Source: Arthrobacter sp. Soil736
GTDB lineage: Bacteria > Actinomycetota > Actinomycetes > Actinomycetales > Micrococcaceae
Assembly (NCBI RefSeq): GCF_001428005.1
Contig: NZ_LMSB01000001.1
Location: forward strand, 359,167-423,166
Direction of reading: 5' to 3'
Length of the DNA: 64,000 bases
Under the pieces are notes generated by a model, which was not told the DNA's origin, did no database searches, and saw nothing but the letters and a program-made list of their open reading frames with translations. Below, in pieces: positions 45,733 to 54,079 of the stretch (position 1 is its first letter; each line of letters begins with the position of its first letter). The position numbers and the translations under genes were made by a program.

Positions 45733-46758
45733 TTACGAGCCGCTCGGCGTGGAGTCCTGGAGGGGCCTCCGGGCCAGCCAGGCGGCCACGACGGCACCGG
45801 AAATGTTGTGCCACAGCGAGAATACGGCGGACGGAAGCGCGGCCAGCGGCGTGAAGTGGGCGGTGGCGAGTGTCGCCGCCAGTCCGGAGTTCTGCATGCC
45901 TACCTCGAACGCCAGTGCCCGGCGGGCCTTGTCGTCCAGGCGGCCCAGCTTGCCGGCCAGGTACCCGAGCCCAAGGCCGAAGCCGTTGTGAAGCACAACC
46001 GCCAGGAACACGATGCCGCCTGCTGCCACGATCTTGCCGGCACTTCCCGCCACCACCACGGCGACGATGAGGGAGATAACGACGGCGGATGCCCAGGGCA
46101 GCGCCGGGAGCGCCTTTGCGACGAGGTTCTTGAGGAACAGCCGCGCCATCAGCCCTGCAATGACGGGCACGAGGACGGTCTTGACGATGTCCAGGACCAT
46201 GGCGCCGGCGTCGATGCTCAGGAAGGATCCGGCGAGGAAGAGCACCAGAATGGGCGTGACGATCGGGGCGATCAGCGTTGACACGCTCGCCACGGCCACG
46301 GACAGGGCCACATCGCCCTTGGCCAGGAAGGCCATGACGTTGGAGGCGGTGCCGGACGGTGCGCAGCCCACCAGGATCAGGCCCACGGCCAGGGCCGGCT
46401 CAAGCTGGAGGATGGTGGCGATCAGCCATCCCGCCCCCGGCATGATCACGTAGTGGGCAACGATGCCCAAGACCACGGCCCAGGGCCTCCGGGCCACAGC
46501 AGCGAAATCGGGAGGCGTCAGCGTCAGCCCCATGCAGAACATGATGATGCCCAGCAGGTACGGAACGGCGGGGCCGAGGGGCTGGAAGGCGCCGGGGAGC
46601 AGGAATCCGGCCACGCCGGCAGCCAGCACCAGCAGCGGGAACACGGTCACGGCAATACGCGCGACCTTGGCCTCCGCCGCGAGGGCCGGGTTCAGGGGCA
46701 CGACGCCGGCCGCCGTGGCCAACGGAGCAGTTTCGGGGGTCTTTGTTGCCTCAAGCAT
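45733..46758 (-). CDS. Bile acid:sodium symporter (BASS) family transporter
   Basis: A 341-residue membrane protein with ten helices expected. BASS landmarks are LGIIMFCMGLTLTPPDFAAVARRP, GCAPSGTASNVMAFLAKGDVALSVAVASVSTLIAPI and FEVGMQNSGLAATLATAHF. Homologues take up organic acids such as pantoate or ketoacids with sodium; the substrate cannot be read here. The ATG at 46758 has no ribosome site, but CATTAT five bases upstream could be a promoter -10 element, so the transcript may be leaderless. It is convergent with the FMN reductase and divergent from a diguanylate cyclase. Confidence 0.85.
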   Translation of the reverse strand: MLEATKTPETAPLATAAGVVPLNPALAAEAKVARIAVTVFPLLVLAAGVAGFLLPGAFQPLGPAVPYLLGIIMFCMGLTLTPPDFAAVARRPWAVVLGIVAHYVIMPGAGWLIATILQLEPALAVGLILVGCAPSGTASNVMAFLAKGDVALSVAVASVSTLIAPIVTPILVLFLAGSFLSIDAGAMVLDIVKTVLVPVIAGLMARLFLKNLVAKALPALPWASAVVISLIVAVVVAGSAGKIVAAGGIVFLAVVLHNGFGLGLGYLAGKLGRLDDKARRALAFEVGMQNSGLAATLATAHFTPLAALPSAVFSLWHNISGAVVAAWLARRPLQDSTPSGS

Positions 46759-46914
46759 TCAATAATGCTGGCACCGAAGAGCGGCCCCAAACCAATTCAT
46801 GACTGATGTCAGACAAATGTGTCAGCCGCACAGAATAAGTCCGCGGCAGACCAATCGTTGGCGCAGTGCGGGTGCGATACTGGGTTGCACTGGATCGCGG
46901 TGCAGGGGGCGGAA

Positions 46915-48054
46915 ATGATCCTAGACACGGCAACACTCCGCGTTGCCTTCAGCGTGATGGCTTTGGTCATGGGCATGCTGTTCTACTTCTCGGCGTTCCG
47001 CAGCACCCGTTCCGCGTACAGTGCCTGGTGGTGTGTGGCTCTGCTGCTGTTCCTCGCGGGCGCGGCATGCTTCCTTCTCGACGGCACGCCGCACCAGGTG
47101 TGGGCCAACCCGCTGGGAAACGTCCTGCTCGTTTCGGGCGTAGCAAGCGTGTGGGCCGCTGCACGCTCTCTGCGGATGCTCAAATGCAGCGTCTGGCTCT
47201 CCATCGCTGTGCCGGTCATCGCAGGCATTGCTGCTGCCCTGGACAATCCGGCATCCAATACCTGGGCCGGGGGCGCTGTGTTCCTGGCCTCTATGTGCCT
47301 CTTCATTGGCCTGGCTTCCCGCGAGCTGTGGCAGCTGGAGCCCGGCTACTCCCGGGTCCGGATACCAACGGCCATAGCTGCCGGAAGCGTCGCCGTCTTC
47401 TACGTGGGCCGCCTGGTCGTCTTCATCGCGGAGGGGCCGGCGGGGCCCACCTTCGTCACCTACTTCGGATCCTCCGTGACCACGCTGGTCACCATGGTGT
47501 TCCTCGTGGTGGGCTCTTTCAGCATGGCCGAGCTCAGCACGGAACAGCAGACGCGGGCACTCCGGACCGTGGCCAGGCAGGACGGCCTGACCGGCCTCCT
47601 CAACCGCAGCGCGTTCATTGAGCTGGCGACGGCCGAGCTGGGCCGCAGCCGGCAGTCAAACACCTACGGAACACTGATCATTGCCGATCTGGACCACTTC
47701 AAGACAGTGAATGACACGTTCGGACACGCGGCCGGCGACCTTGCCCTGCAGGCGTTCGCGGATGCCTGCACGGAGACGGTCCGCTCCACGGATCTTGTGG
47801 GGAGATACGGCGGGGAGGAGTTCATTCTCATGATTCCGGGGGTTGGTCCGCGCCGCGCCGAGGCCATCACCACGGAGATCAGCCGACGGTTGGCCAAGCA
47901 CGTCTTGCCGGAGGTGCTCCGGATGCCGACTGTCAGCTACGGCCTCTCCAAATTCACGGCAGAAACGCAAGATCTGGACGAGCTGATCGCTGCCGCCGAC
48001 GTGGCCCTGTACGAAGCAAAGTCGCAGGGGCGGAACCGCACCGTCCAGGGCTGA
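46915..48054 (+). CDS. Membrane diguanylate cyclase (GGDEF)
   Basis: A 379-residue protein beginning at ATG 46915 with GGGGGCGG before it. Six to eight hydrophobic segments span residues 5-220, followed by the GGDEF domain (about 230-375): LTGLLNRSAFIELA, ADLDHFKTVNDTFGHAAGD, and the active site GGEEF at residues 299-303. An inhibitory I-site R-S-T-D lies at 290-293, exactly five residues upstream, so product feedback is expected. It makes c-di-GMP from two GTP. The input domain resembles the MHYT-free integral-membrane sensors; the ligand is unknown. Confidence 0.92.
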   Translation: MILDTATLRVAFSVMALVMGMLFYFSAFRSTRSAYSAWWCVALLLFLAGAACFLLDGTPHQVWANPLGNVLLVSGVASVWAAARSLRMLKCSVWLSIAVPVIAGIAAALDNPASNTWAGGAVFLASMCLFIGLASRELWQLEPGYSRVRIPTAIAAGSVAVFYVGRLVVFIAEGPAGPTFVTYFGSSVTTLVTMVFLVVGSFSMAELSTEQQTRALRTVARQDGLTGLLNRSAFIELATAELGRSRQSNTYGTLIIADLDHFKTVNDTFGHAAGDLALQAFADACTETVRSTDLVGRYGGEEFILMIPGVGPRRAEAITTEISRRLAKHVLPEVLRMPTVSYGLSKFTAETQDLDELIAAADVALYEAKSQGRNRTVQG

Positions 48055-48175
48055 TTGGTCTACGGCGGCCGTGGAACAGGCCTCCGGTACAGCGAGGGTG
48101 CTTCTGCGCAGCTCCTACGGCTCTCCTCAAGCGCGCAGTAGTGCGGCACGGGGCCCCGGGACAAGAAGACATGGG

Positions 48176-48217
48176 ATGACGCGGTACCTGATCTCGTTCG
48201 ATGACGGCGCCATGATG
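48176..48217 (+). pseudogene. Possible 5' remnant of a YCII-domain gene
   Basis: MTRYLISFDDGAMM is the typical opening of actinobacterial YCII-family proteins. After 14 codons similarity stops, and the frame is lost into the opposing gene. The 190-base gap 48055-48244 holds nothing else. Confidence 0.35.
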
Positions 48218-48244
48218 TCCGTGGGGCAGCGGTCTGACCGCACG

Positions 48245-48766
48245 TCATCCGTCGGACTTGAAGAAGCGCTCCGGCGTCGAGTCCAGCAGAAGCGCGTCAA
48301 GTTCCCGGATCTGCTCCGTTGCGCGGTCCAGGAGGCGGTTGGCCGTGGCGGGGTCGATGCGCTCGTCCGTTCGGGAGAGGACGAACAGTGTTTTCCAGAG
48401 CAGGGACTTTCCGGTGACCGCACTGAGGAGGCCTTCGAGGGCGAGCTGGCCGCTGGCTCCGTCGGGGGAGTGCAGCGGATTCAGCGGATCCATGGTGCCG
48501 AGCTGGGCGCTGATCCACGACAACGGCTTCTTATAGGCCGGCATGTGCAGATGCAGCTGGTCCGAGATCTCGTGCAGCGCTGCCTTGTCCGCGCTCACTT
48601 CGGCGGCAAGGTGGCTGAGGGTGGCGCCGTGCGGTGTGCCGTTCCAGCTCTTGGCTGCCTGTTCGAAGAGGCGCTCGCCGGCGGCTGCCGCTATCAGATG
48701 GCTGTGCAGATACGCGGACAACGATTTGTCGTCGATTGTTCCGCCGTTTACGTTGCTCTCATTCAC
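48245..48766 (-). CDS. Hypothetical helical protein (ferritin-like?)
   Basis: About 173 residues from GTG 48766, chosen for GGGGAGGAAAAG upstream; the longer open frame to 48934 crosses a strong terminator. The sequence looks almost entirely helical, with His/Glu-rich first half (AYLHSHLIAAAAGERLFEQAAKSW, HEISDQLHLHM). The spacing of Glu and His is reminiscent of ferritin-like bundles, but full di-iron motifs were not established. No signal peptide. I do not recognise a named family. It follows the NlpC/P60 gene on the same strand but is separated by a terminator. Confidence 0.65.
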   Translation of the reverse strand: MNESNVNGGTIDDKSLSAYLHSHLIAAAAGERLFEQAAKSWNGTPHGATLSHLAAEVSADKAALHEISDQLHLHMPAYKKPLSWISAQLGTMDPLNPLHSPDGASGQLALEGLLSAVTGKSLLWKTLFVLSRTDERIDPATANRLLDRATEQIRELDALLLDSTPERFFKSDG

Positions 48767-48884
48767 GGTCTTTTCCTCCCCGGTGGCGGGCAGTCGTATT
48801 CGCTGTCCTGTCAGCATACTGAGAAGTTCGCGGCCGGTGCAGGGAAATGCGGGCGCATCCCGGGATACGGCATCGGAGCAGCCA

Positions 48885-48931
48885 AAGGGCCGGCGCTCCG
48901 CTGCCCCCAAGGCAGCGGAACACCGGCCCTT
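48885..48931 (-). terminator. Terminator after the NlpC/P60 gene
   Basis: A long hairpin pairs TCCGCTGCC with GGCAGCGGA around five bases and continues outward as GGGCCGG with CCGGCCC after a small internal loop. It begins 45 bases after the stop. Confidence 0.8.
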
Positions 48932-48975
48932 CACGCGATGCCCTAAGGCTTCGGTGAACGCAGGCTGCGGCGCTG

Positions 48976-49743
48976 TTAGGCCGCTGCCCGCACGAAGGTG
49001 ACCGGGCCCGTGGCAGTCAGCCAGGACAGCGGGTGGACCACAGTCTGGTTGGAGCCGTTCATGCCGCCGCTGAGAACGTTTCCGTTGCCGACGAAGATTC
49101 CCACGTGGCCGGACTGGACCGCCATGTCCCCGGGCTGGGGCGTGGACACGACGCTTCCGTAGTTCATGAACTGCATCGGGGCCAGGTCGCCCACCGGAAT
49201 GCCCGAGGCGCCCAGTGCCTTTTCAACCATGGCGGTGCAGTCCTGGGTGATGCCCAGCTGGGCGTAGGCGGACGAGACCATGGAGGCGTTGACGCTGCCG
49301 GCGGCAGCCGCAGGGGCCTTGGCCGGAGTCGCCGCGGCCTGGACGGTGATCTTGGCCGGTGCCGGTGCCGGTGCCGGTGCCGGAGCGGCTGCGGGCGCAG
49401 GCGCCGGGGTCTCTGCCGCGGGCGGTGCTTCCACGACGGGAGCCGGAGTGGACTTCACCGTGGGGCGCTCGTAGTCAATCCGGACGCTGGAATCCGCACT
49501 CAGCGGAGCCTGCGCCTGGCTGACGGCCTCGGGTGCGGCGGCGGGGGCCGCGTCCTGCTGGACGGGTCCGTTGGCGGCATTCGCCGCGATGCTTCCGGTG
49601 AAGGCAAGCCCCGACGCCGCGAGGATGACGGCGGTCTGGCGACCCAGTCCTCCGGCATTGGCCGTGACGGCGCGGGAGGCGGAGACGAGTGGATTTGGAC
49701 GGGTGGCCGCTGCACGGCGGCCAGGGGTAATGCGTGACGACAT
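48976..49743 (-). CDS. Secreted NlpC/P60-type endopeptidase
   Basis: A 255-residue exported protein from ATG 49743. A basic N-terminus is followed by a hydrophobic segment (TAVILAASGLAFTGSIAANAA) as signal peptide, then a Pro/Ala-rich spacer (about residues 95-160, with a PAPAPA run) that probably crosses the wall, then an NlpC/P60-like catalytic domain. The nucleophile is in QDCTAMVEKAL, the histidine in SGHVGIFVGNGN, and a third polar residue in VHPLSWL. The usual core is slightly short. It probably cleaves peptidoglycan stems. The leader carries a c-di-AMP riboswitch that should turn it off when c-di-AMP is high. Confidence 0.85.
   Translation of the reverse strand: MSSRITPGRRAAATRPNPLVSASRAVTANAGGLGRQTAVILAASGLAFTGSIAANAANGPVQQDAAPAAAPEAVSQAQAPLSADSSVRIDYERPTVKSTPAPVVEAPPAAETPAPAPAAAPAPAPAPAPAKITVQAAATPAKAPAAAAGSVNASMVSSAYAQLGITQDCTAMVEKALGASGIPVGDLAPMQFMNYGSVVSTPQPGDMAVQSGHVGIFVGNGNVLSGGMNGSNQTVVHPLSWLTATGPVTFVRAAA
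49355..49384 (-). repeat. Hexamer tandem repeat in the Pro/Ala spacer
   Basis: Four perfect GCCGGT units and one GCCGGA in tandem encode alternating Ala-Pro in the wall-spanning spacer. Copy-number change would alter spacer length without a frameshift. Confidence 0.8.
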
Positions 49744-49754
49744 GAAGGAGCCTC

Positions 49755-49930
49755 TCCCGATGCCTGCGAGGTGAGCTGTCGGATTCGGATGGGAGACACC
49801 CGGCCGCACGTCCTGAACAGAAGCAGGATCTTCGCGGCTTCACCCCAAGGCCCGTCTCAAGCGGGCCGAAAATTGGTTTCCCCGTCTCTGCCGTACATGG
49901 TCTGCGAACGGATCCCGGGCTGCGGCAGAG
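49755..49930 (-). ncRNA. c-di-AMP (ydaO/yuaA) riboswitch
   Basis: On the minus strand the leader shows the class hallmarks: GACGGGGAAACC, a variable stem (GGCCCGC...GCGGGCC type), GGGGTGAA followed by CGCGAAG, and the 3' signature ATCCGAATCCGACAGCTCACC with CGCAGGC. These match the ydaO/yuaA riboswitch found in front of actinobacterial wall hydrolases. It ends about 12 bases before the ribosome site of the NlpC/P60 gene, and a GGAG...CTCC pairing near the start codon could be the expression platform. Boundaries are approximate. Confidence 0.88.
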
Positions 49931-49949
49931 TTAGGCAATCAGCACGGGA

Positions 49950-49974
49950 GTGCCCTCTTCGGTGAAAAGGGCAC
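49950..49974. terminator. Hairpin between SulP gene and riboswitch
   Basis: GTGCCCT and AGGGCAC form a seven-bp stem with an 11-base loop. It lies downstream of the SulP stop and upstream of the riboswitch, so it may separate the two minus-strand units. A short T-run follows on the plus strand. Confidence 0.4.
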
Positions 49975-50049
49975 CTTTTCCACGGTACGGGAGGCTCCTG
50001 CGAAAGTCACATTAAGGTAACGGCGCCCCCGGCGGCCGGGGCTCAGGCC

Positions 50050-51552
50050 CTAATGGCCGCCGTTGAGCTTCCCGGCGAGGCGTTCGCGCATCTGGATGCT
50101 GGCGGCGTTCAGGCCGATCAGTTCGACGTCCCTGCCGTGTCTGCGGTATTTCTCCGTCACCGCGTCCAGCACGGCGACGGTGGAGGCGTCCCAGAGGTGC
50201 GAGGCGTGCAGGTCGATCACCACTCCGGCGATGTGCGGCTCCGAGTCCCGGGCGTAGTCGAACTGGGTGTAGAGGTCATTCGAGGACGCGAAGAACAGCT
50301 CGCCGTCCACGGTGTACGTGGCCACGGTCCGGCCGTTCAGCTCCACCTCGGTCCGTTCCACCGTGGCAAAGTGGGCAACGCGCCGGGCGAACATCGCCAT
50401 CGCGGCGAGCACACCGACGCCGACGCCGATCGCCAGGTTGTGGGTCACCACCACGGTGGCGACGGTGATCAGCATGACGGCTGTTTCGGAGCGGGGCATC
50501 CGCTTCAGGGTTTTCGGGGCAACCGAGTGCCAGTCGAAGGTGATGGCCGACACGAAGATCATGACCGCCACCAGCGCGGCCATGGGGATGAGCCCCACGA
50601 CGTCGCCCAGCACCACCACCAGCACCAGCAGGAACACGCCAGCCAGGAACGTGGAAACCCGGCTCCGCGCGCCCGAGCCCTTGACGTTGATCATGGTCTG
50701 GCCGATCACCGCGCAACCGCCCATGCCGCCCAAAAATCCGGTGACAATGTTGGCCACGCCCTGGCCCCAGGACTCGCGGGTCTTGTTGGAGCGGGTGTCC
50801 GTGATGTCGTCCACGAGCTTGGCCGTCATGAGTGATTCCAGCAGCCCCACGAGCGCCATGGACAGCGCAAACGGGGCGATGGTCTGCAAGGTCTCCAGCG
50901 TCAGCGGCACGTTGGGCACGAATAGCGAAGGCAGGCTTTCGGGCAGCTGTCCCTTGTCCCGGACGGCGGGGACATTGATCCTGGCCAGGACTGCAAACAG
51001 GGTCAGGAGCACGATCGCCACCAGCGGCGACGGCACCGCCGTCGTGATCCGGGGAACGCCGACGACGATCAGCAGTCCCGCGGCCACCAGCGGATACACC
51101 GGCCACGGGACGCCGATCAGCTCCGGCAGCTGGGCCATGAACACCAGGATGGCCAGGGCGTTGACGAATCCCACCATCACCGAGCGGGGGATGAAGCGCA
51201 TCAGCCGGGTGACGCCGAGGACCGCCAGGAGGATCTGGAAGACGCCGGCCAGGATCACGGCGGAAATCAGGTAGTCCAGACCGTGGCTGCGCATCAGCGG
51301 GGCGATCACCAGGGCCACGGCACCGGTGGCCGCCGAAATCATGGCGGGACGGCCTCCCACGAAGGAGATGGTCACGGCCATGGTGAAGGAGGCAAACAGG
51401 CCGATCCGGGGATCCACGCCTGCGATCACGGAGAAAGCGATGGCCTCCGGGATGAGCGCGAGGGCCACCACCAGGCCCGCCAGTGCCTCGGTCTTGAGGC
51501 GGCGCGGGGAGCGGAGTGTTGCCCGGACGGACTGGAGCTGCTCGGGCTTCAT
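50050..51552 (-). CDS. SulP-family anion transporter with STAS domain
   Basis: A 500-residue SulP/SLC26 protein. The N-terminal signature is GLVVALALIPEAIAFSVIAGVDPRIGLFASF, with about 12 to 14 helices up to residue 385, including GLLESLMTAKLVDD and GFLGGMGGCAVIGQTM. Residues about 395-500 are the STAS domain (GELFFASSNDLYTQFDY; VVIDLHASHLWDASTVAVLDAV). It carries sulfate, bicarbonate, nitrate or dicarboxylate; the substrate is not evident. It starts six bases after the upstream RelA/SpoT-domain gene, so the two are coupled. Similar SulP transporters in cyanobacteria are bicarbonate importers. Confidence 0.92.
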   Translation of the reverse strand: MKPEQLQSVRATLRSPRRLKTEALAGLVVALALIPEAIAFSVIAGVDPRIGLFASFTMAVTISFVGGRPAMISAATGAVALVIAPLMRSHGLDYLISAVILAGVFQILLAVLGVTRLMRFIPRSVMVGFVNALAILVFMAQLPELIGVPWPVYPLVAAGLLIVVGVPRITTAVPSPLVAIVLLTLFAVLARINVPAVRDKGQLPESLPSLFVPNVPLTLETLQTIAPFALSMALVGLLESLMTAKLVDDITDTRSNKTRESWGQGVANIVTGFLGGMGGCAVIGQTMINVKGSGARSRVSTFLAGVFLLVLVVVLGDVVGLIPMAALVAVMIFVSAITFDWHSVAPKTLKRMPRSETAVMLITVATVVVTHNLAIGVGVGVLAAMAMFARRVAHFATVERTEVELNGRTVATYTVDGELFFASSNDLYTQFDYARDSEPHIAGVVIDLHASHLWDASTVAVLDAVTEKYRRHGRDVELIGLNAASIQMRERLAGKLNGGH

Positions 51553-51558
51553 GGATCC

Positions 51559-52665
51559 CTATTTCTTGGTCTGGCGGTAGCGCTCGATCTGTTTCAGCCG
51601 CCGCTGGAGGCTGTCGCGCCGCGGGTGCGGAACGGCGTCGGGCGCCTCGGCGGTGAGGTCAATGTGTTTGGTGCCGTACTGCCAGAGGAGGAGGTCATCC
51701 AGCAGCCGGTCCGGGCCGGGGGAGTAGCGGTGGTCCAGGGCCTTGCGGACCTCGGTGATCCGGCTGGCGCTGAGCAGGCCGGCGAGCTGGACCGTCTGGT
51801 TGAGGCCGTGGGCTGCCATGAGCTCGGCGGCCCATCCCCAGTCGTCATCTACTTTACGGTCCACGTGCGGCAGCAGCGTACGCCAGACGTCGCGGATGCG
51901 GTTGGGCGTGAGCTGGGCCGAGCCCTCGCCGTCCATGTCCCAGTAGCCGCGGACCTCCTCGTAGCGTTCATGCAGGTCAGCGAAGGCGGTCTCCACCGTT
52001 TCGAGCATGGCGGCCGTGGCAGTGAACTGGCGGTCAAAGTGCGGGGTCCAGGCCCGCGGATCCTCCGCCTTGAACCGGATGTCGTGCTCGATTTCGCTCC
52101 ACGCATGCGCAAACACGGTGCGGATCTGGCATTCGAAGAAGTAGCTGCCGTTGGGCTGCGCATCCGGATTGAAGACCTGCTGGTAGTCCTTGACTGCCTC
52201 GTTCTGGATGGTCCGCAGGATGAGGTGGCGGCTGGAGTAGCCGTACGTTCCGGACTCGATGGAGCCGATGTCCTTCTCGCGGTCGCCGCGGCAGTCGAAG
52301 AGCTGCCGCTGGCGCTTGATGAGGTTGGCCACCGCGGCGTTTTCCGCCGGCAGTTTGGTGATGACGCGGACGCCCACCATGTCATTGAGCGTGCGGAACG
52401 GATCGGGGAACTTCAGCACCCTTGGGCCGCCCGGTTCAAGCGGCTCCTCAGTGCGGGAGATTTTTTCCCGGAAGGACTCCACGGACTTGGTGCGGCCGGT
52501 GACGAACAGCGGTGTGACATCGGTGTCCTTAAGCATGGTCCGGAGGGTCAGCAGGACCTCGCGGGTGACCAGCTTCAGGGCAGGCCGGACACGCTCGTAG
52601 AGCTCTACGTTTTCCTGCACGGAGTCGCGCTGACTGACGTCCAGGCGATCCCAGTTGCTTGCCAT
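51559..52665 (-). CDS. RelA/SpoT-domain (p)ppGpp synthetase-like protein with C-terminal extension
   Basis: A 368-residue single-synthetase protein without a hydrolase domain. The synthetase region spans about residues 40-215: VTGRTKSVESFREKI (ATP binding), DPFRTLNDMVGVRVITK, SGTYGYSSRHLIL (substrate-stacking loop) and FFECQIRTVFAHAWSEIEHD (catalytic Glu and the ExQIRT motif). The remaining 150 residues are helical and charged with no known domain. It could be a housekeeping small alarmone synthetase or a toxic relative (toxSAS); an adjacent antitoxin is not seen. Coupling to a SulP transporter is unusual. GTP/ATP pyrophosphokinase activity is expected from motifs; the product could differ. 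Confidence 0.88.
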   Translation of the reverse strand: MASNWDRLDVSQRDSVQENVELYERVRPALKLVTREVLLTLRTMLKDTDVTPLFVTGRTKSVESFREKISRTEEPLEPGGPRVLKFPDPFRTLNDMVGVRVITKLPAENAAVANLIKRQRQLFDCRGDREKDIGSIESGTYGYSSRHLILRTIQNEAVKDYQQVFNPDAQPNGSYFFECQIRTVFAHAWSEIEHDIRFKAEDPRAWTPHFDRQFTATAAMLETVETAFADLHERYEEVRGYWDMDGEGSAQLTPNRIRDVWRTLLPHVDRKVDDDWGWAAELMAAHGLNQTVQLAGLLSASRITEVRKALDHRYSPGPDRLLDDLLLWQYGTKHIDLTAEAPDAVPHPRRDSLQRRLKQIERYRQTKK

Positions 52666-52810
52666 GGTTCCAAACTATCAAGGGGGTGCGACAGCGGCGG
52701 GGGTGACACCCCCGCTGCCGGCCGCCGTCGCTATCCCTGAAACCGTACCGCTTGCCCGTTGCGGCGCCGGCTTCCGCCCGCCGGGACCAGCTCCCCTGTA
52801 GGCTCGGCAT

Positions 52811-53752
52811 ATGGCTGATGTGCGCCGTCGTGCCCTGCTGTCCAACGGACTGCAGGGGGCTGCGGCAGTGGTGACGCTGGCGGCGCTGGGCGCTTCCTGT
52901 TCACCGGGACCCAAGGAGGATGCAGTGAAGCGGCAGAAGTACAAGTACGGCGACCACCCCAGCCAATGGGGCGAGCTCTTTCTGCCGGAACCGCCGCCAG
53001 CATCCCCGTCCCGGAGCAAGCACTCCGTGACCCGCGGCGTGGTGGTGGTCATCCATGGCGGCTACTGGCGCTCCCAGTACGGCGCGGAGCTGGGCGAACC
53101 GCTCGCCAAGGACCTCGCCGCGCACGGGATGGCGGCCTGGAACCTTGAGTACCGGCGGGCAGGCAACGGCGGCGGCTGGCCGCACACCTTCGAGGACGTA
53201 CTCGCCGGGATCGACAAACTGCGCGGAATTGCCGACGAGCACGGACTTGATATCTCCCGTGTCGTGGCGCTGGGACACTCCGCCGGCGGCCACCTCGCCG
53301 TCTGGGCCGCCGGCCGGGACCGGCTCGCCGGGCTCGGGACGCCGGACGCCGACCGGCAGGTCCTGCGGAACCTCAACGGCGAGGCGGTGCACCTTACGGG
53401 CGTGGTCAGCCAGTCCGGGCTGCTCAACCTGGCCCAGGCCGACTGGCTCGATCTCAGCAACGGCGCAGTGAGCAACCTCATGGGCGGCTCTGCCGGCAAG
53501 TACCCCAAGCGCCACAAGTATGCCGATCCCATGAGCGCCGTACCGCTGGACGTCCCGATCTACGCGGTCCACGGACTTGAGGACGACACCGTGCCCATGA
53601 GCCAGTCAGAGGCCTATGTGGCCGCCGCCCGTGCCGCGGGGGCGCCGGTGCAGGTGGTCAAGGTGCCGGGTGACCACTTCGCCCTGATCGACCCGAAGGC
53701 CTCGTCCTACCGGAAGTGCCGCGAGCTGGTGCAGGAGCTGCTGGGACTCTAG
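52811..53752 (+). CDS. Alpha/beta-hydrolase esterase, exported lipoprotein
   Basis: A 313-residue hydrolase. The N-terminus (RRRALLSNGLQGAAAVVTLAALGASC) combines a twin-arginine-like motif with a lipobox, lipidated at Cys30. The oxyanion loop is IHGGYWRSQYG, the nucleophile is in GHSAGGHLA, the acid in HGLEDDTVP and the base in PGDHFALI, so the triad is complete. The HGGxW form resembles BD-FAE-like and arylformamidase-type hydrolases. It is divergent from the RelA/SpoT-domain gene. The substrate is an unknown ester or amide outside the membrane. Confidence 0.85.
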   Translation: MADVRRRALLSNGLQGAAAVVTLAALGASCSPGPKEDAVKRQKYKYGDHPSQWGELFLPEPPPASPSRSKHSVTRGVVVVIHGGYWRSQYGAELGEPLAKDLAAHGMAAWNLEYRRAGNGGGWPHTFEDVLAGIDKLRGIADEHGLDISRVVALGHSAGGHLAVWAAGRDRLAGLGTPDADRQVLRNLNGEAVHLTGVVSQSGLLNLAQADWLDLSNGAVSNLMGGSAGKYPKRHKYADPMSAVPLDVPIYAVHGLEDDTVPMSQSEAYVAAARAAGAPVQVVKVPGDHFALIDPKASSYRKCRELVQELLGL

Positions 53753-54046
53753 GTGAGGACGGCCCGCAGGACTCCGACGTGAACGTCAGCTCAATCCCGG
53801 CTGTGGCCCGTCCACCCAGAAGACGGGAACTCCGTCGACGTCTGTTCGTTGCACTGTCATGGGGTAGATAGTAAGGCCGCTGCCGGCTGAGGCCGGTCAG
53901 GGGCACGCCAGCCCTGCCCCGGAGCCACCCGGTCAGGCGCCCTGCACCGTACCCGGTTGCTAGCGGCATCTGCATGGGGGACTCTAGTAGCTGGGGGTTG
54001 GGGTAGTTTTGTATATTACGATCACCGGTTTCACTAGGAGAAATAT
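53753..54046. other. Intergenic region upstream of the desaturase operon
   Basis: About 290 bases without a gene. A TATATT hexamer at 54012-54017 preceded by TTTTG is a likely -10 element, with only a weak -35. A strong AGGAG at 54036-54040 serves a short upstream frame. Confidence 0.45.
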
Positions 54047-54079
54047 ATGGGTGAATCCAACAGGTGGTGGACAACATGA
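54047..54079 (+). CDS. Ten-codon upstream ORF (leader peptide)
   Basis: Directly after AGGAG at the best spacing, ATG 54047 opens a frame reading MGESNRWWTT and stops at 54077-54079, overlapping the reductase ATG at 54076 (ATGA). This places the strongest ribosome site of the operon on the leader, not the reductase. The reductase may depend on coupling through it. The tandem Trp codons invite attenuation, but no terminator/antiterminator pair was found. Confidence 0.45.
   Translation: MGESNRWWTT

Noticed and set aside
51283-52740. A 485-codon plus-strand frame opposite the RelA/SpoT-domain and SulP genes.
   Set aside because: Shadow frame; the sense proteins carry complete motifs.
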